NCBI GenBank assembly: GCA_018268015.1
Contig: JAFDXJ010000036.1
Location: forward strand, 1-64,000
DNA: 64,000 nucleotides
DNA from: Bacteroidota bacterium
GTDB taxonomy: Bacteria; Bacteroidota; Bacteroidia; Chitinophagales; Chitinophagaceae
Direction: 5' to 3'
Part shown: one piece after another, positions 45,119 through 54,965 of the stretch
Numbering within the stretch: position 1 is the stretch's first letter
Layout of the letters: each line of letters begins with the position of its first letter
Notes under the pieces: generated by a model
Databases searched by the model: none
What the model was told of the DNA's origin: nothing
The model's input: the letters and a program-made list of their open reading frames with translations, nothing else
Translations under genes and position numbers: made by a program

Positions 45119-46354
45119 CTATGCAACTTTCAATAAGTTGAGTTTGCTTTTATTTATTTTTTGTTCTGCATAGGCCAAATCCACAACCAATTCCTTTGTA
45201 CCACTTCCGGGCAAATCAAACATGGCATCGGTAAGAATATACTCACAAATGCTACGAAGTCCCCTGGCGCCCAATTTATATTCCAGAGCTTTTTTCACCA
45301 TAAAATCGAGTACTTCTTCTTCAATTTTCAAATCAATACCTTCAAAGGAAAATAGTTTTGTATATTGTTTGACTAAACTGTTTTTTGGTTCCGTAAGTAT
45401 GGAACGCAATATTTCAGCATCTAAGGGATCCAGATGTGTTACTACGGGCAAACGGCCAAGCAATTCAGGAATTAAGCCAAAGCCTTTTAAATCTTGTGCA
45501 TTAATAAACTGAAGGATATTATTTTTCTGATCTTCCCGGATATCTTTATTGACATTAAAACCAATCGCATTCGTATTGATTCTTCGCGCAATGACTTTGT
45601 CAATTCCATCAAAAGCGCCTCCACAAATAAATAAAATATTACTTGTATTAATTTTGATCATTTTTTGTTCCGGATGCTTTCTTCCACCTTGTGGTGGTAC
45701 CAACACTTCAGTGCCCTCTAACATCTTCAGAAGACCCTGTTGAACCCCTTCCCCACTTACATCTCTGGTTATGGATGGATTGTCCCCTTTACGTGCAATT
45801 TTATCAATTTCATCAATATACACAATTCCTTTTTCTGCGGCAGCCACATCATAGTTACAAACCTGGAGGAGTCGTGTAAGCATGCTTTCAACATCTTCGC
45901 CTACATAACCCGCTTCGGTAAAAACCGTCGCATCCACAATAGCAAAAGGTACATTTAACTGGCGGGCAATCGTTTTAGCAAGGAGGGTCTTCCCCGTACC
46001 TGTTTCGCCAACCATAATGATATTACTCTTTTCAATCTCCACATCATCCGCCTGGGTTTTTTGAGTAATACGTTTATAGTGATTATAAACGGCCACAGAT
46101 AAAACTCTCTTAGCATCTTCCTGTCCTATAACATATTGATCTAAATATTCTTTTACTTCTTTTGGTTTGCGAATATTAAAGCGGTATTGTTTTACCTGCA
46201 AATCATCTCTTTCCAATAATTCATGGGAAATAATTTCTTCGGCATGCTCTACACAATTTTCGCAGATATGCCCTTCCTGGCCGGCAATCAGTATTTTAAC
46301 TTCATCGCGGCTTCTCCCACAAAATGAACAGTGAAGATTTGTTTGTTTTGCCAT
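45119..46354 (-). CDS. clpX: ATP-dependent Clp protease ATP-binding subunit ClpX
   Basis: 411 residues. The N-terminal zinc domain has Cys 9, 12, 31 and 34 (CSFCG, CENC). Walker A GETGTGKT lies near 117, Walker [11 protein letters not shown] near 180, the pore loop GYVGEDV near 150 and a LLG-type ClpP-binding loop further on. It unfolds substrates and feeds them into ClpP. It is the last gene of the run clpP-clpP-clpX. Confidence 0.98.
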   Translation of the reverse strand: MAKQTNLHCSFCGRSRDEVKILIAGQEGHICENCVEHAEEIISHELLERDDLQVKQYRFNIRKPKEVKEYLDQYVIGQEDAKRVLSVAVYNHYKRITQKTQADDVEIEKSNIIMVGETGTGKTLLAKTIARQLNVPFAIVDATVFTEAGYVGEDVESMLTRLLQVCNYDVAAAEKGIVYIDEIDKIARKGDNPSITRDVSGEGVQQGLLKMLEGTEVLVPPQGGRKHPEQKMIKINTSNILFICGGAFDGIDKVIARRINTNAIGFNVNKDIREDQKNNILQFINAQDLKGFGLIPELLGRLPVVTHLDPLDAEILRSILTEPKNSLVKQYTKLFSFEGIDLKIEEEVLDFMVKKALEYKLGARGLRSICEYILTDAMFDLPGSGTKELVVDLAYAEQKINKSKLNLLKVA

Positions 46355-46447
46355 TTTTTGACTAATAAAAATAAAAGCAGTTGTAAAAGTACAGTTTTTT
46401 CTATCCCTGGCCTGTAATTATTAACGAAATTAACGAATCAGGTATTG

Positions 46448-47077
46448 TTATAACTTATTCATTACCTTGTCAGCAATGCCATAAGTAATAGATTCATCTG
46501 CATCCATCCAATAATCACGGTCAAAATCGCTCATGACTTTCTCAAAGGACTGGCCGCAGTTTTCTGCAAGAATATGGGCGCTCAATTCTTTGGTCTTTAT
46601 CATTTGCCTGGCATGAATTTCAATATCAGCAGAATTTGCCTGGAAGTAACCACTCAGGCTAGGTTGATGAATCATCACTTCTCCATGTGGGTAAATCAAT
46701 CGTTTTCCTTTAGTACCGGCGCTTAATAAAATACTGGCCATACTGGCTGCAAGTCCCATACAAATGGTGCTTACCGGAGAAGAAATCATTTTCATCGTAT
46801 CATACATCACCATACCACTGGTTACTGAGCCACCCGGACTGTTCAAAAATAATTTTATTTCTTCTCCCGGTTTATCGGCATCTAATAATAATAGTTTGGA
46901 TACGATCTCTTTTGCTGATTTATCATCTACCACACCCCATAGGTAAATAGCTCTCTTTTCAAAAAACAGTTTCTCCATTTTTTTTATCAGCAAGGGAGAG
47001 AACTGCTGTTTTTCTTCTTTCTCATTTTCTTCTTCTTCGTCTTCCATCACAGGCAATAGGTATTCAAATTTATTCAT
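46448..47077 (-). CDS. clpP: ClpP-family serine protease, second copy, with acidic N-terminal extension
   Basis: 209 residues. The catalytic triad is visible: Ser112 in GLAASMAS, His137 in MIHQPS and an Asp in DFDRDYWM near residue 187. Instead of a usual ClpP N-terminus it starts with a strongly acidic stretch (MEDEEEENEKEEK, residues 11-23). The handle helix is present. It lies between the first clpP and clpX, so both may use the same unfoldase, either as separate or mixed rings. Confidence 0.92.
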   Translation of the reverse strand: MNKFEYLLPVMEDEEEENEKEEKQQFSPLLIKKMEKLFFEKRAIYLWGVVDDKSAKEIVSKLLLLDADKPGEEIKLFLNSPGGSVTSGMVMYDTMKMISSPVSTICMGLAASMASILLSAGTKGKRLIYPHGEVMIHQPSLSGYFQANSADIEIHARQMIKTKELSAHILAENCGQSFEKVMSDFDRDYWMDADESITYGIADKVMNKL

Positions 47078-47119
47078 TGTAATACTTTGATTTTATCATA
47101 CATGATTAAAAAATGTCTT

Positions 47120-47809
47120 CTACGCTTTCATTTCTTTTTTTGGATTGGTATGCAGTACTTCATCAATTAAGCCATAGGCTTTGCTTTCTTCCGCCGACAT
47201 CCAAAAATCACGATCACTGTCTTTAGCAACTGTTTCCGGGTCTTTCCCGGTATGGTTGGCTACAATTTCGTACAATTCTTTTTTCATCTTTAGAATCTCC
47301 CGTGCGGTAATTTCTATATCTGTAGCCTGCCCCCCAATACCACCGCTAGGTTGATGCAGCATAATCCGGCTGTGTTTGAGTGCGCTCCTTTTCCCTTTAA
47401 CACCGGCACACATTAATATAGCGCCCATGCTCGCAGCCATACCCGTACAAATTGTAGAAACATCCGGGCTTACAAATTGCATCGTGTCATATATGCCAAG
47501 CCCTGAATATACACTTCCACCAGGGCTGTTTATATACATTTGAATATCTCTTGTACGATCCGTACTATCTAAAAATAATAATTGGGCGGTAACAATATTG
47601 GCCACATAATCATCTACCGGCTCTCCGAGGAAGATAATCCGATCCATCATTAATCGGCTAAAAACGTCCATGCTTGCTACATTCAATGGCCTTTCCTCAA
47701 TAATATAAGGAGTCAGATTTGTAAGACTTTTTGTGTATTGATGCAAAACATGGCTCCCAATGCGGTGATGTTTTACGGCATATTTTTCGAATTCGTTTTG
47801 GAAATGCAT
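47120..47809 (-). CDS. clpP: ATP-dependent Clp protease proteolytic subunit
   Basis: 229 residues. Triad: Ser127 in GMAASMGA, His152 in MLHQPSGG and Asp near 201 in SDRDFWMS. The long N-terminus (about 40 residues before YIIEERPL) may be a propeptide. It is nearer to canonical ClpP than the copy that follows 42 bases downstream. Confidence 0.96.
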   Translation of the reverse strand: MHFQNEFEKYAVKHHRIGSHVLHQYTKSLTNLTPYIIEERPLNVASMDVFSRLMMDRIIFLGEPVDDYVANIVTAQLLFLDSTDRTRDIQMYINSPGGSVYSGLGIYDTMQFVSPDVSTICTGMAASMGAILMCAGVKGKRSALKHSRIMLHQPSGGIGGQATDIEITAREILKMKKELYEIVANHTGKDPETVAKDSDRDFWMSAEESKAYGLIDEVLHTNPKKEMKA

Positions 47810-47900
47810 ATTCTAATTTTTCAGGGATTCATTGATCCAAAAATCATGCAAACTGATTTTTACAGACAAAAGGGCAGATGGTTGAAAAGGCTATAACCAT

Positions 47901-48074
47901 TTAATGTAAAAAATCATCTTCCTGGCCGGATTTAAATTTTTCAAACATTTTATTTATTGCGCCGGAAAATAAAGGAAGTTTTGATTTGGCAAAATCTTTA
48001 ATCACTTCAATTGCTTTAATTGCTTGCGCTTCAGTAAGTCCTTCGGCCATTAATTTTTTTATCAGGTCATCCAT
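47901..48074 (-). CDS. 57-residue conserved-looking small protein between tig and clpP
   Basis: ATG-started, starting MDDLIKKLMAEGLTEAQAIK and ending QEDDFLH. It is highly helical, amphipathic and charged, with codon usage like its neighbours. It fills the only gap in the tig-clpP-clpP-clpX cluster and reads in the same direction. I do not know a family; a helix-hairpin resembling short regulatory or adaptor proteins is possible. Confidence 0.6.
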   Translation of the reverse strand: MDDLIKKLMAEGLTEAQAIKAIEVIKDFAKSKLPLFSGAINKMFEKFKSGQEDDFLH

Positions 48075-48148
48075 ATTTCTAATATTAATAAATGTAGGTA
48101 AATATATTCAATTGATTGGCCCGGCCCAATAAAAATTCATTTTCACTT

Positions 48149-49495
48149 TTAGTGGTGATGTCCTTCCATTTTTTTAGCAAAATCTTCAAAACTAATCTCC
48201 TCTTCTACTTTCTTGCATTTTTGTTCAAGGATGGAAAATAATTTCCCGGTTTGCACTTGCAAATATGTTTCTTCAACAAATTTCTGATCTTTCAGCATTC
48301 GGTTAGCATAGTCATCCAGCCAGGATGTATCAATACTTTGGCCACCTAAATAACTCATGATTTGCCTTCTGGCAGCTTCTTTCAAATCCTCAGGATCCAC
48401 AGAAATATTATTTTCAGTTACAAGCTTTGTACTGATCAGGGACCATTTTAATTGGGATTTGAAATGCGGCAATTCCTGCTGCGCTTCTTCTGCGGTCTTT
48501 GGTTTTTCACCACCTTCCTGTAACCACCTGAGCAAAAAGTTTTCAGGCACATCTATTATTGTTTTGTCCAGGAGTTGATGATATATTTGGTCATGCATAT
48601 TATTTAATGCCTGGCCTTCATAATAAGGTTCAATTTCTAATTTGATGGCAATGCGAAATTCTTCTTCGGTATTCATTTCTCTGTCTGGATAAACCGCTTT
48701 AAAAAAATCTGTATCAATGGTTGCCGGTTCGAGTATTTGTATTTTTTCAATCAACAAATGAAATAATGTGCCCTCACCTTCCAAAGCCGGGAATTCTTTG
48801 TCAAATGATTCTTTTTCTTTACCGGCAAATGCCTCAGCGGCAGTGGTTTCCAGGGAGTCTCCTTTTTTTAACCCCATTAATTTCGGACGGAAAGCTTCAG
48901 AAAAAGTACGCAACAGTCTGGTCAATTCCTGTCCTTTATTTTCTTCCTCTCCCACATTGCCGGGATTTGATTCTGACACCCTGAAAGTTATGATATTTGC
49001 ATCTTGATCAATTTTTTCCTGATCTACCATATTTCCATGCCTTTTCCTTAATCTTTCTACTTCTTCCGTAATGGTTTCCTCACTAATCGCAATATGATAT
49101 TTTATCACCTCTAATTGATTCGTATCTACTTCAAAATTGGGTTTCAAACCTATTTCAAATGCAAAGGCATAATCACCTGGGTTGTTCATATCCAAAGCCC
49201 TGGCATCGCTTTCAAGGGGTAATGGTTGTGCGAAAATATCCAGTTGCTCTTTTGTCACAAAGTCATTTAATTCCTTTTCAACTTTTCTAAGAACCTCTTC
49301 CGTAAAAACACTTTGGCCATACATTTTCTTAATCATATTCTTCGGCACCATACCTTTTCTGAAGCCGGCAATATTTGCATTCTTTGCATATTTTTTTAGT
49401 GATTGTTCAAAGGATGGCAGATAATCATCTTTTGCAACCTGTACCGTGAGTTTATCATTTAATAAACCAATATTTTCTCTTGTAATCGTAGCCAT
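48149..49495 (-). CDS. tig: trigger factor (ribosome-associated chaperone)
   Basis: 448 residues. The ribosome-binding loop GFRKGMVP near residue 43 is the key signature. A PPIase-like middle domain and a long helical C-terminal arm follow; the tail ends in a short His run (EGHHH). It binds nascent chains at the exit tunnel. As in many bacteria it sits upstream of clpP and clpX. Confidence 0.95.
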   Translation of the reverse strand: MATITRENIGLLNDKLTVQVAKDDYLPSFEQSLKKYAKNANIAGFRKGMVPKNMIKKMYGQSVFTEEVLRKVEKELNDFVTKEQLDIFAQPLPLESDARALDMNNPGDYAFAFEIGLKPNFEVDTNQLEVIKYHIAISEETITEEVERLRKRHGNMVDQEKIDQDANIITFRVSESNPGNVGEEENKGQELTRLLRTFSEAFRPKLMGLKKGDSLETTAAEAFAGKEKESFDKEFPALEGEGTLFHLLIEKIQILEPATIDTDFFKAVYPDREMNTEEEFRIAIKLEIEPYYEGQALNNMHDQIYHQLLDKTIIDVPENFLLRWLQEGGEKPKTAEEAQQELPHFKSQLKWSLISTKLVTENNISVDPEDLKEAARRQIMSYLGGQSIDTSWLDDYANRMLKDQKFVEETYLQVQTGKLFSILEQKCKKVEEEISFEDFAKKMEGHHH

Positions 49496-49527
49496 AAATA
49501 AAATTTTTAAAAAATAATATCATTTTG

Positions 49528-49609
49528 TGCGGATGGAGGGAGTCGAACCCACACGCCTCGCGGCGCCAGATCCTAAGTCTGGTGCGTCTGCCAATTTCGC
49601 CACATCCGC
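49528..49609 (-). tRNA. tRNA-Leu (anticodon TAG)
   Basis: 82 nt. The acceptor GCGGATG pairs with CATCCGC, with discriminator A and no encoded CCA. The anticodon stem CCAGA/TCTGG closes loop CTTAGGA (anticodon TAG). A long variable arm (GCGCCGCGAGGCG region) and TTCGACTC in the T arm mark a type II leucine tRNA. Confidence 0.96.
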
Positions 49610-49733
49610 CTGAAAATTAAAGAACAGTTTCAACCGAATTGAATAATTCGGGGCGCAAAAATAAGGCTTTTCAATGAATGCTTGAAGGCATTTTTGCTTT
49701 TTATTTATAAGTCAGCCCTAATCTTGTTTGAAC

Positions 49734-51242
49734 TTATAATTTTCTTACCCATTTTCCAATGAATGGTAATTGTTGAAACTCCCTCTTTTCAATTTTAATT
49801 ACAAAAAGAAGAAATGCAAAAGTGAGAAAAGTGGCCAATATCAAAGCGAAAACCTCATTTTCCCAAAGAGAAGTGATGGCATTATAGATAAAGTAAATTA
49901 GAATGGATAATGACAGATACGCCAGCAATTTCTTCCATTGATAGGGAATAAAATACACTTTTTGTCCCCAAAAATAACTGATAGCCATCAGGCTGAAATA
50001 TGCCGCAAAAGTAGCCCATGCAGATGCCATAAATCCAAAATGCGGAATGAATAACCAATTGACTAAAATGGTAATCCCGGATGCGACGAGGGTAATAATT
50101 GCTCCGGCCATTGTTTTATTGGTCAACTTATACCAAATGCTCAGGCTATAATAGATTCCCAGGCAAATATTGGCCAATACTAAAACAGGCACTATTTTCA
50201 AGCCCACCCAATAGGGCGGTTTGATAAACCATTTCCAAATGGGCAAATACAAATTAATTAACAGGAAGACGAAGGATAGTGTAATGACAAAAAACTTCAT
50301 CACACGAGCATAAATTTTTTGTGGATTGCCTTGCTCAGCCTGCCGGAAGAAAAAGGGCTCTGCACCCAATCTGAAGGCCTGTACAAACAAGGTAATCAGT
50401 ATAGATAATTTGTAGCAGGCATTATAAATGCCTACTTGTTGTTCCCGGTATTCAGCAGTTCCCGGAAGCCACCAATAAAGCATAACGCGGTCAAAAGTTT
50501 CATTTATCATTCCTCCAAGGCCGGCTACGAGTAAAGGCAGAGAATAGATCATCATTTCCTTCCAAAGCTTTACATTAAAGGAAAATTTGATCTGCCTGAT
50601 TTCACCTAATAAACACAAAAAAGTAAAGACCGATTGAAATAATTGCGATAAAACTACATAGACTACCGGGTTAGTATTTTCATTAAATAAAAGAGATACA
50701 ATCTTATTAGACCTGGAGCCTGTATGTGCGGGGCAATAAATAATAAAAAACCAGATAAAAAATATATTGATCAAAATACCCATAATGTTGATAAAGGCAT
50801 ATTTCCTTGGCCTTTGTTCCTGGCGTAATTTGGCAAAAGGGATGCGTGTAAGGGTATCTATAGCGATAATAAAAATACTTATTTGAATAATCTGCGGGAA
50901 AGAAGAAAGACCAATAATAGCTCCAAAGGCTTCTCTGTAATACCATAGAATGCCCGTCATTAATATGGTGGAAAAAAATAATGAGAGAGATGAGGTACTA
51001 TAAATATCTTTTTTAAATTCAGGCCTGTTTGCAAAACGGAAATAGGTCGTTTCAAAACCATACGTAAAAATTACATTGAGTAATGGAATAGCAGAATAAA
51101 TTAATCCCACTTTACCATAATCACTCATATTCGCCAGGGAATAAGTAAGAATCGGCGCCAGTAAATATGAGATAAAACGAGCTCCAATGGAACTAACACC
51201 ATACCAAAAAGTATGGCCTGCCAATTGTTTAATACTGCTCAA
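49734..51242 (-). CDS. polysaccharide flippase (Wzx/MATE-like)
   Basis: 502 residues with about 14 hydrophobic segments throughout and short basic loops, the pattern of the oligosaccharide-flippase superfamily. The start KQLAGHTFWYGVSSIGARF is typical of this group. It moves lipid-linked sugars across the inner membrane, but no adjacent glycan cluster is present. Initiation is at a TTG (51242); an in-frame stop lies a few codons upstream and the next Met is at residue 39. Confidence 0.85.
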   Translation of the reverse strand: MSSIKQLAGHTFWYGVSSIGARFISYLLAPILTYSLANMSDYGKVGLIYSAIPLLNVIFTYGFETTYFRFANRPEFKKDIYSTSSLSLFFSTILMTGILWYYREAFGAIIGLSSFPQIIQISIFIIAIDTLTRIPFAKLRQEQRPRKYAFINIMGILINIFFIWFFIIYCPAHTGSRSNKIVSLLFNENTNPVVYVVLSQLFQSVFTFLCLLGEIRQIKFSFNVKLWKEMMIYSLPLLVAGLGGMINETFDRVMLYWWLPGTAEYREQQVGIYNACYKLSILITLFVQAFRLGAEPFFFRQAEQGNPQKIYARVMKFFVITLSFVFLLINLYLPIWKWFIKPPYWVGLKIVPVLVLANICLGIYYSLSIWYKLTNKTMAGAIITLVASGITILVNWLFIPHFGFMASAWATFAAYFSLMAISYFWGQKVYFIPYQWKKLLAYLSLSILIYFIYNAITSLWENEVFALILATFLTFAFLLFVIKIEKREFQQLPFIGKWVRKL

Positions 51243-51280
51243 AAAGGAGTGGTTTTAAATAATAAAAATTTTAAAATCAG

Positions 51281-51288
51281 CAAATATA
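51281..51288 (-). promoter_or_regulatory. -7 box TATATTTG for the flippase
   Basis: Exact match about 38 bases before the TTG start; a TTTG at 51305-51308 (minus strand) could be the -33 element, at a slightly short spacing of 16. Confidence 0.5.
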
Positions 51289-51432
51289 CTTGCCGCATTT
51301 CATCCAAATGACCCTCTTTATAAAAACAAGGACAATATTAACCGGTAAATTTGTTGACAAACTGTTAAGTTCACCCGAATTGCCTTTCCCTTGATTATTT
51401 TTACGGCTTAAGAAAGTATAATTTCTCCAAAT

Positions 51433-53865
51433 ATGAAGTATTTTTTTTTCATGATGATTATTTGTTTTGCCGGCGCCTCTTATGGGCAAAACAATAAACA
51501 ATTACAGGTGAAATCAGCCATTGAAAATTATGGTCAAAATTATTTACAGGAAAAAATTTATGCTCAATTTGACAAGCCTCTTTATACTCCAGGCGAGACT
51601 ATATGGTACAAAATTTACATTATGGCAGGTGTAATGCCATCAGGTATCAGTAAAAATGTTTATGTTGATTTTAGTGATGCCGATGGGAATATTTTGCAAC
51701 ATGGTATATTCCCGATCATAAGTTCTGCTGCTTCCGGGCAGTTTGAATTGCCTGCAAACTATCCTTCAAAATTTGTACATGTACGTATTTATACAAGCTG
51801 GATGCTTAATGATGATTCGACCTTTTTATTCAATAAAGATCTTTCTGTTTTACAGTCTAAACAAGCAATCGTTAAGGAAAAAAATGAGCCTAAAATCATG
51901 GTCACACTATTTCCTGAAGCCGGCAATTTCATTCAGGGCATAGAAACCAAAGTTGCTTTCAAAGCCGAATGGACCAATGGAATTCCTGCAAATATCAATG
52001 GGTATGTACAAGACAATGCAGGGAAAAGGGTAGCTGATATCCATACCATTCATGATGGAATGGGTTTTTTTATAATCAAACCTGAAGTCAATGAAAAATA
52101 TTCCTTTTCCTGGAAAGATGATCTTGGAAATATGGGGAGAGAATATTTACCAGCTGTACAGGAAGACGGTTTGGCATTGACTATTTCTATCCAGAATGAC
52201 AAAAGAACATTCACCATTACAGGAAATGACCGAACATCAGGGAATTTTTCAAAAGCCCACGTGATCGGTATTATGGAGCAACAATTGGTGTATATGGCAA
52301 ACGTTAATTTATCTGCTAATAAATCCGTTACAGGTTCAATCCCCACATCCCAATTACCATCCGGGATATTACGTATTACATTATTTGATTCAAACTGGAT
52401 CGCTATTGCTGAGCGGATCACTTTTATCAATAATCATAATTATTCCCTTGAACCTGAAGTAGGGTTTGCTGTTTTGGGGAGCAATAAAAGGCGTGGAAAA
52501 AATACTTTGGTTGTTAATTTACCCATCAATTATGATGCAAATTATTCCCTATCTGTAACAGATGCCGGAATTGGATCAGATAGTACGGCTAATATTATTT
52601 CGCATTTTTTAATAAGTAGTGAATTGAGAGGAAAAGTATATAAGCCTTATTATTATTTTAAGGATAGTTCGGATAGTTTGCAATCACAATTGGATTTGGT
52701 TATGCTGACAAATGGCTGGCGAAAAATAAATTGGGAGAATCTTGTAAATGGGAAAATGCCGGATATTAAATATGCTAAAGACACATCTTATTTCACTTTA
52801 CAAGGGAAGGTGTTTGGTATTGGTCCGCAGAACTATCGCAATGGAATGGCCTTATTAATGATTTTAGTATCAAAAGACAGTAGCAGGCATTTATTACAAT
52901 TCCCGATTCAGCGAGATGGAAGTTTTAATGATACCGGTACATTCCTTGTGGACACATCAAAAATGTATTACCAAATAGCAGGAAATGCGGACCTTACCAA
53001 TATGACTACAATTACCGCCGGAATCAATATGTTGAAGGCGCCCATTCATGTATGGAATAATGATTCCTATGCAGCCTACAATTTTAAGGATACCAGTGCA
53101 GAAAACAGGGCAAAATATTTTGCTTTGGAAGAAGAAAAAATCAGGAAACTTCTTGAAGGAAATGTGCTCTCCAATGTAACTGTTGTAACAAAATTAAAAT
53201 CACCCATAGAAAAGCTGGATGAGACTTATACTTCTGGGCTTTTTTCAGGGGGGGAGGCAATTACTTTTAATGTCTTAGACGATAAATCTGCAGGTATTAC
53301 TGCTAATTTACTTTCCTATCTCACCGGGCGTGTACCGGGCTTGTCTATCATTAATCGGAATGATTTAAATGGTGGTTCATCCATTTCCTGGCGTGGCCAG
53401 TCAGGGCCGGCTCCCACTTTTTACCTAAATGAAAATCAAATTGACATCAATGATGTGAATACGATTAATATGAACAATGTAGCTTATATCAAGATTTTCC
53501 GTCCGCCATTCATTGGTTCATTTACAGGTGGAGAAGGCGGCGCTATTGCGATTTATACTAAAAAAGGTGCTGACGCTTTAACGGGTGAAAATGAAGAAAA
53601 GAAAGGACTACCCTTTAAAAGGATAACAGGCTATACCGCACAAAAAGAATTTTATAATCCTGACTATGGAAGCCTGGATTTCTATAGCGATCAAGCCGAT
53701 GTACGTTCGACACTATATTGGAACCCATCTATAGAAATCACTTCTGAAAATCATACTCAAAAGTTTACTTTTTACAATAATGATGTAACACACAGTTACC
53801 GCATCATACTTGAAGGGTTTACAAAAGATGGGAAACTAACTCATATAGAAAAAGTCATTGAATAG
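51433..53865 (+). CDS. outer-membrane protein with MG2-like and TonB-plug domains
   Basis: 810 residues with a signal peptide (cut after SYGQ near residue 19). The N-terminal third has YAQFDKPLYTPGETIWYKIY near residue 42, a macroglobulin MG2-like start. Near residues 575-710 is a TonB-dependent receptor plug (SVTVV-like VLSNVTVVTK, LTGRVPGLSI, YLNENQID, GAIAIYTKKG), but no barrel follows, so it is not a complete transporter. Such MG2-plug proteins are common in Bacteroidota; the plug may dock to another barrel or bind TonB. The role is unknown. Confidence 0.82.
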   Translation: MKYFFFMMIICFAGASYGQNNKQLQVKSAIENYGQNYLQEKIYAQFDKPLYTPGETIWYKIYIMAGVMPSGISKNVYVDFSDADGNILQHGIFPIISSAASGQFELPANYPSKFVHVRIYTSWMLNDDSTFLFNKDLSVLQSKQAIVKEKNEPKIMVTLFPEAGNFIQGIETKVAFKAEWTNGIPANINGYVQDNAGKRVADIHTIHDGMGFFIIKPEVNEKYSFSWKDDLGNMGREYLPAVQEDGLALTISIQNDKRTFTITGNDRTSGNFSKAHVIGIMEQQLVYMANVNLSANKSVTGSIPTSQLPSGILRITLFDSNWIAIAERITFINNHNYSLEPEVGFAVLGSNKRRGKNTLVVNLPINYDANYSLSVTDAGIGSDSTANIISHFLISSELRGKVYKPYYYFKDSSDSLQSQLDLVMLTNGWRKINWENLVNGKMPDIKYAKDTSYFTLQGKVFGIGPQNYRNGMALLMILVSKDSSRHLLQFPIQRDGSFNDTGTFLVDTSKMYYQIAGNADLTNMTTITAGINMLKAPIHVWNNDSYAAYNFKDTSAENRAKYFALEEEKIRKLLEGNVLSNVTVVTKLKSPIEKLDETYTSGLFSGGEAITFNVLDDKSAGITANLLSYLTGRVPGLSIINRNDLNGGSSISWRGQSGPAPTFYLNENQIDINDVNTINMNNVAYIKIFRPPFIGSFTGGEGGAIAIYTKKGADALTGENEEKKGLPFKRITGYTAQKEFYNPDYGSLDFYSDQADVRSTLYWNPSIEITSENHTQKFTFYNNDVTHSYRIILEGFTKDGKLTHIEKVIE

Positions 53866-53866
53866 T

Positions 53867-54943
53867 TTAAAACTTTTCATATAAGTCGCGTAATTTTTCT
53901 CTGGTAATTTTCTTTTCCCAGTCTTGGCCTAAAGCATTTTCCCAGAGTGGTTTCATGCTTAATGCTACATCAATCATTTTATTAAATTCCATATCAGAAA
54001 GACCTTTACAAATACCTTGAGGAATTTCTATTTGATTCTTTTTCACCATTTCTTTAAACTCTGCAGTGCCTTCCGGGTAATATTCCTGCAAATGATCCAT
54101 GACTATACAGTTGCCCACTCCATGATGTGTGCCTAATAAATACCCCAATCCATAACTTACGGCATGGCATACCCCTACCTGACTATATGCAATGCTCATA
54201 CCTCCGGCATAAGATGCCATCATTAGTTGTTCATCACTTTTTTCGTCCCATGTGTGATCACTTAAAAACACATTACGGCAATATTCCAACGCTTTTTCCC
54301 CATAACTTTTACTGAACTCATTTAAGTAAGTGCCTTGCAGGCTTTCGATACAATGAATATAACAATCCATCCCGGTGTAAAACCGTTGATCAGCTGGTGC
54401 ATTTGCAATAAGATCAGGATCTAAAACAATCTGGTCAAAAGGCGTAAAATCTGAATTCATCCCCAACTTTCTTTCCGGGCCTGTAAGTACACAGGTGCGG
54501 CTCACTTCAGCTCCGGTACCGCTGAGTGTTGGAATTCCCACTTTATACACACCGGGAAATTTCACTAGATCCCACCCCTGGTAATCTTGTGCTTTCCCCG
54601 GGTTAGTCATCATTAATGAAACGGCTTTTGCAAGATCCATCGCAGATCCGCCTCCAATACCAATGATCCCACTAATGCGATCATACTTTCCTTTCAAAGT
54701 ATCCGCTAAAGAATCTACATAACTCGTTTTAGGCTCATGCGTGACATCTACAAATAGGATCTCATCATTTCCCCGAAGTGGAATCTTTTCTGCTAATTCT
54801 TTTCCATTAAAAAAATGATCTACCAAAAAAATCATGGGAGCATTTTCTTTTCGGTGAGGCAACAGGATTTCTGCTAATTGATTAAAGCATCCCCTGCCAT
54901 AAACCACATAACCTATCATTTTAAAATTCCGGTATGGTGCCAT
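53867..54943 (-). CDS. kdnB: iron-containing alcohol dehydrogenase, KdnB-like (3-deoxy-manno-octulosonate 8-oxidase)
   Basis: 358 residues of the type III (metal-dependent) dehydrogenase family. The NAD site GIGGGSAMDLAK lies near 95; the metal ligands are an Asp near residue 190 and His in DCYIHCIES, CHAVSYGLG and THHGVGN. The start NFKMIGYVVYGRG and EPKTSYVDSL resemble KdnB, which oxidises Kdo at C8 for Kdo8N synthesis in Shewanella. The aminotransferase partner KdnA is not in the window, so the assignment is tentative; any primary alcohol or polyol substrate remains possible. Confidence 0.72.
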   Translation of the reverse strand: MAPYRNFKMIGYVVYGRGCFNQLAEILLPHRKENAPMIFLVDHFFNGKELAEKIPLRGNDEILFVDVTHEPKTSYVDSLADTLKGKYDRISGIIGIGGGSAMDLAKAVSLMMTNPGKAQDYQGWDLVKFPGVYKVGIPTLSGTGAEVSRTCVLTGPERKLGMNSDFTPFDQIVLDPDLIANAPADQRFYTGMDCYIHCIESLQGTYLNEFSKSYGEKALEYCRNVFLSDHTWDEKSDEQLMMASYAGGMSIAYSQVGVCHAVSYGLGYLLGTHHGVGNCIVMDHLQEYYPEGTAEFKEMVKKNQIEIPQGICKGLSDMEFNKMIDVALSMKPLWENALGQDWEKKITREKLRDLYEKF

Positions 54944-54965
54944 ATTTTTTTGTGTAAAGGTAAAT

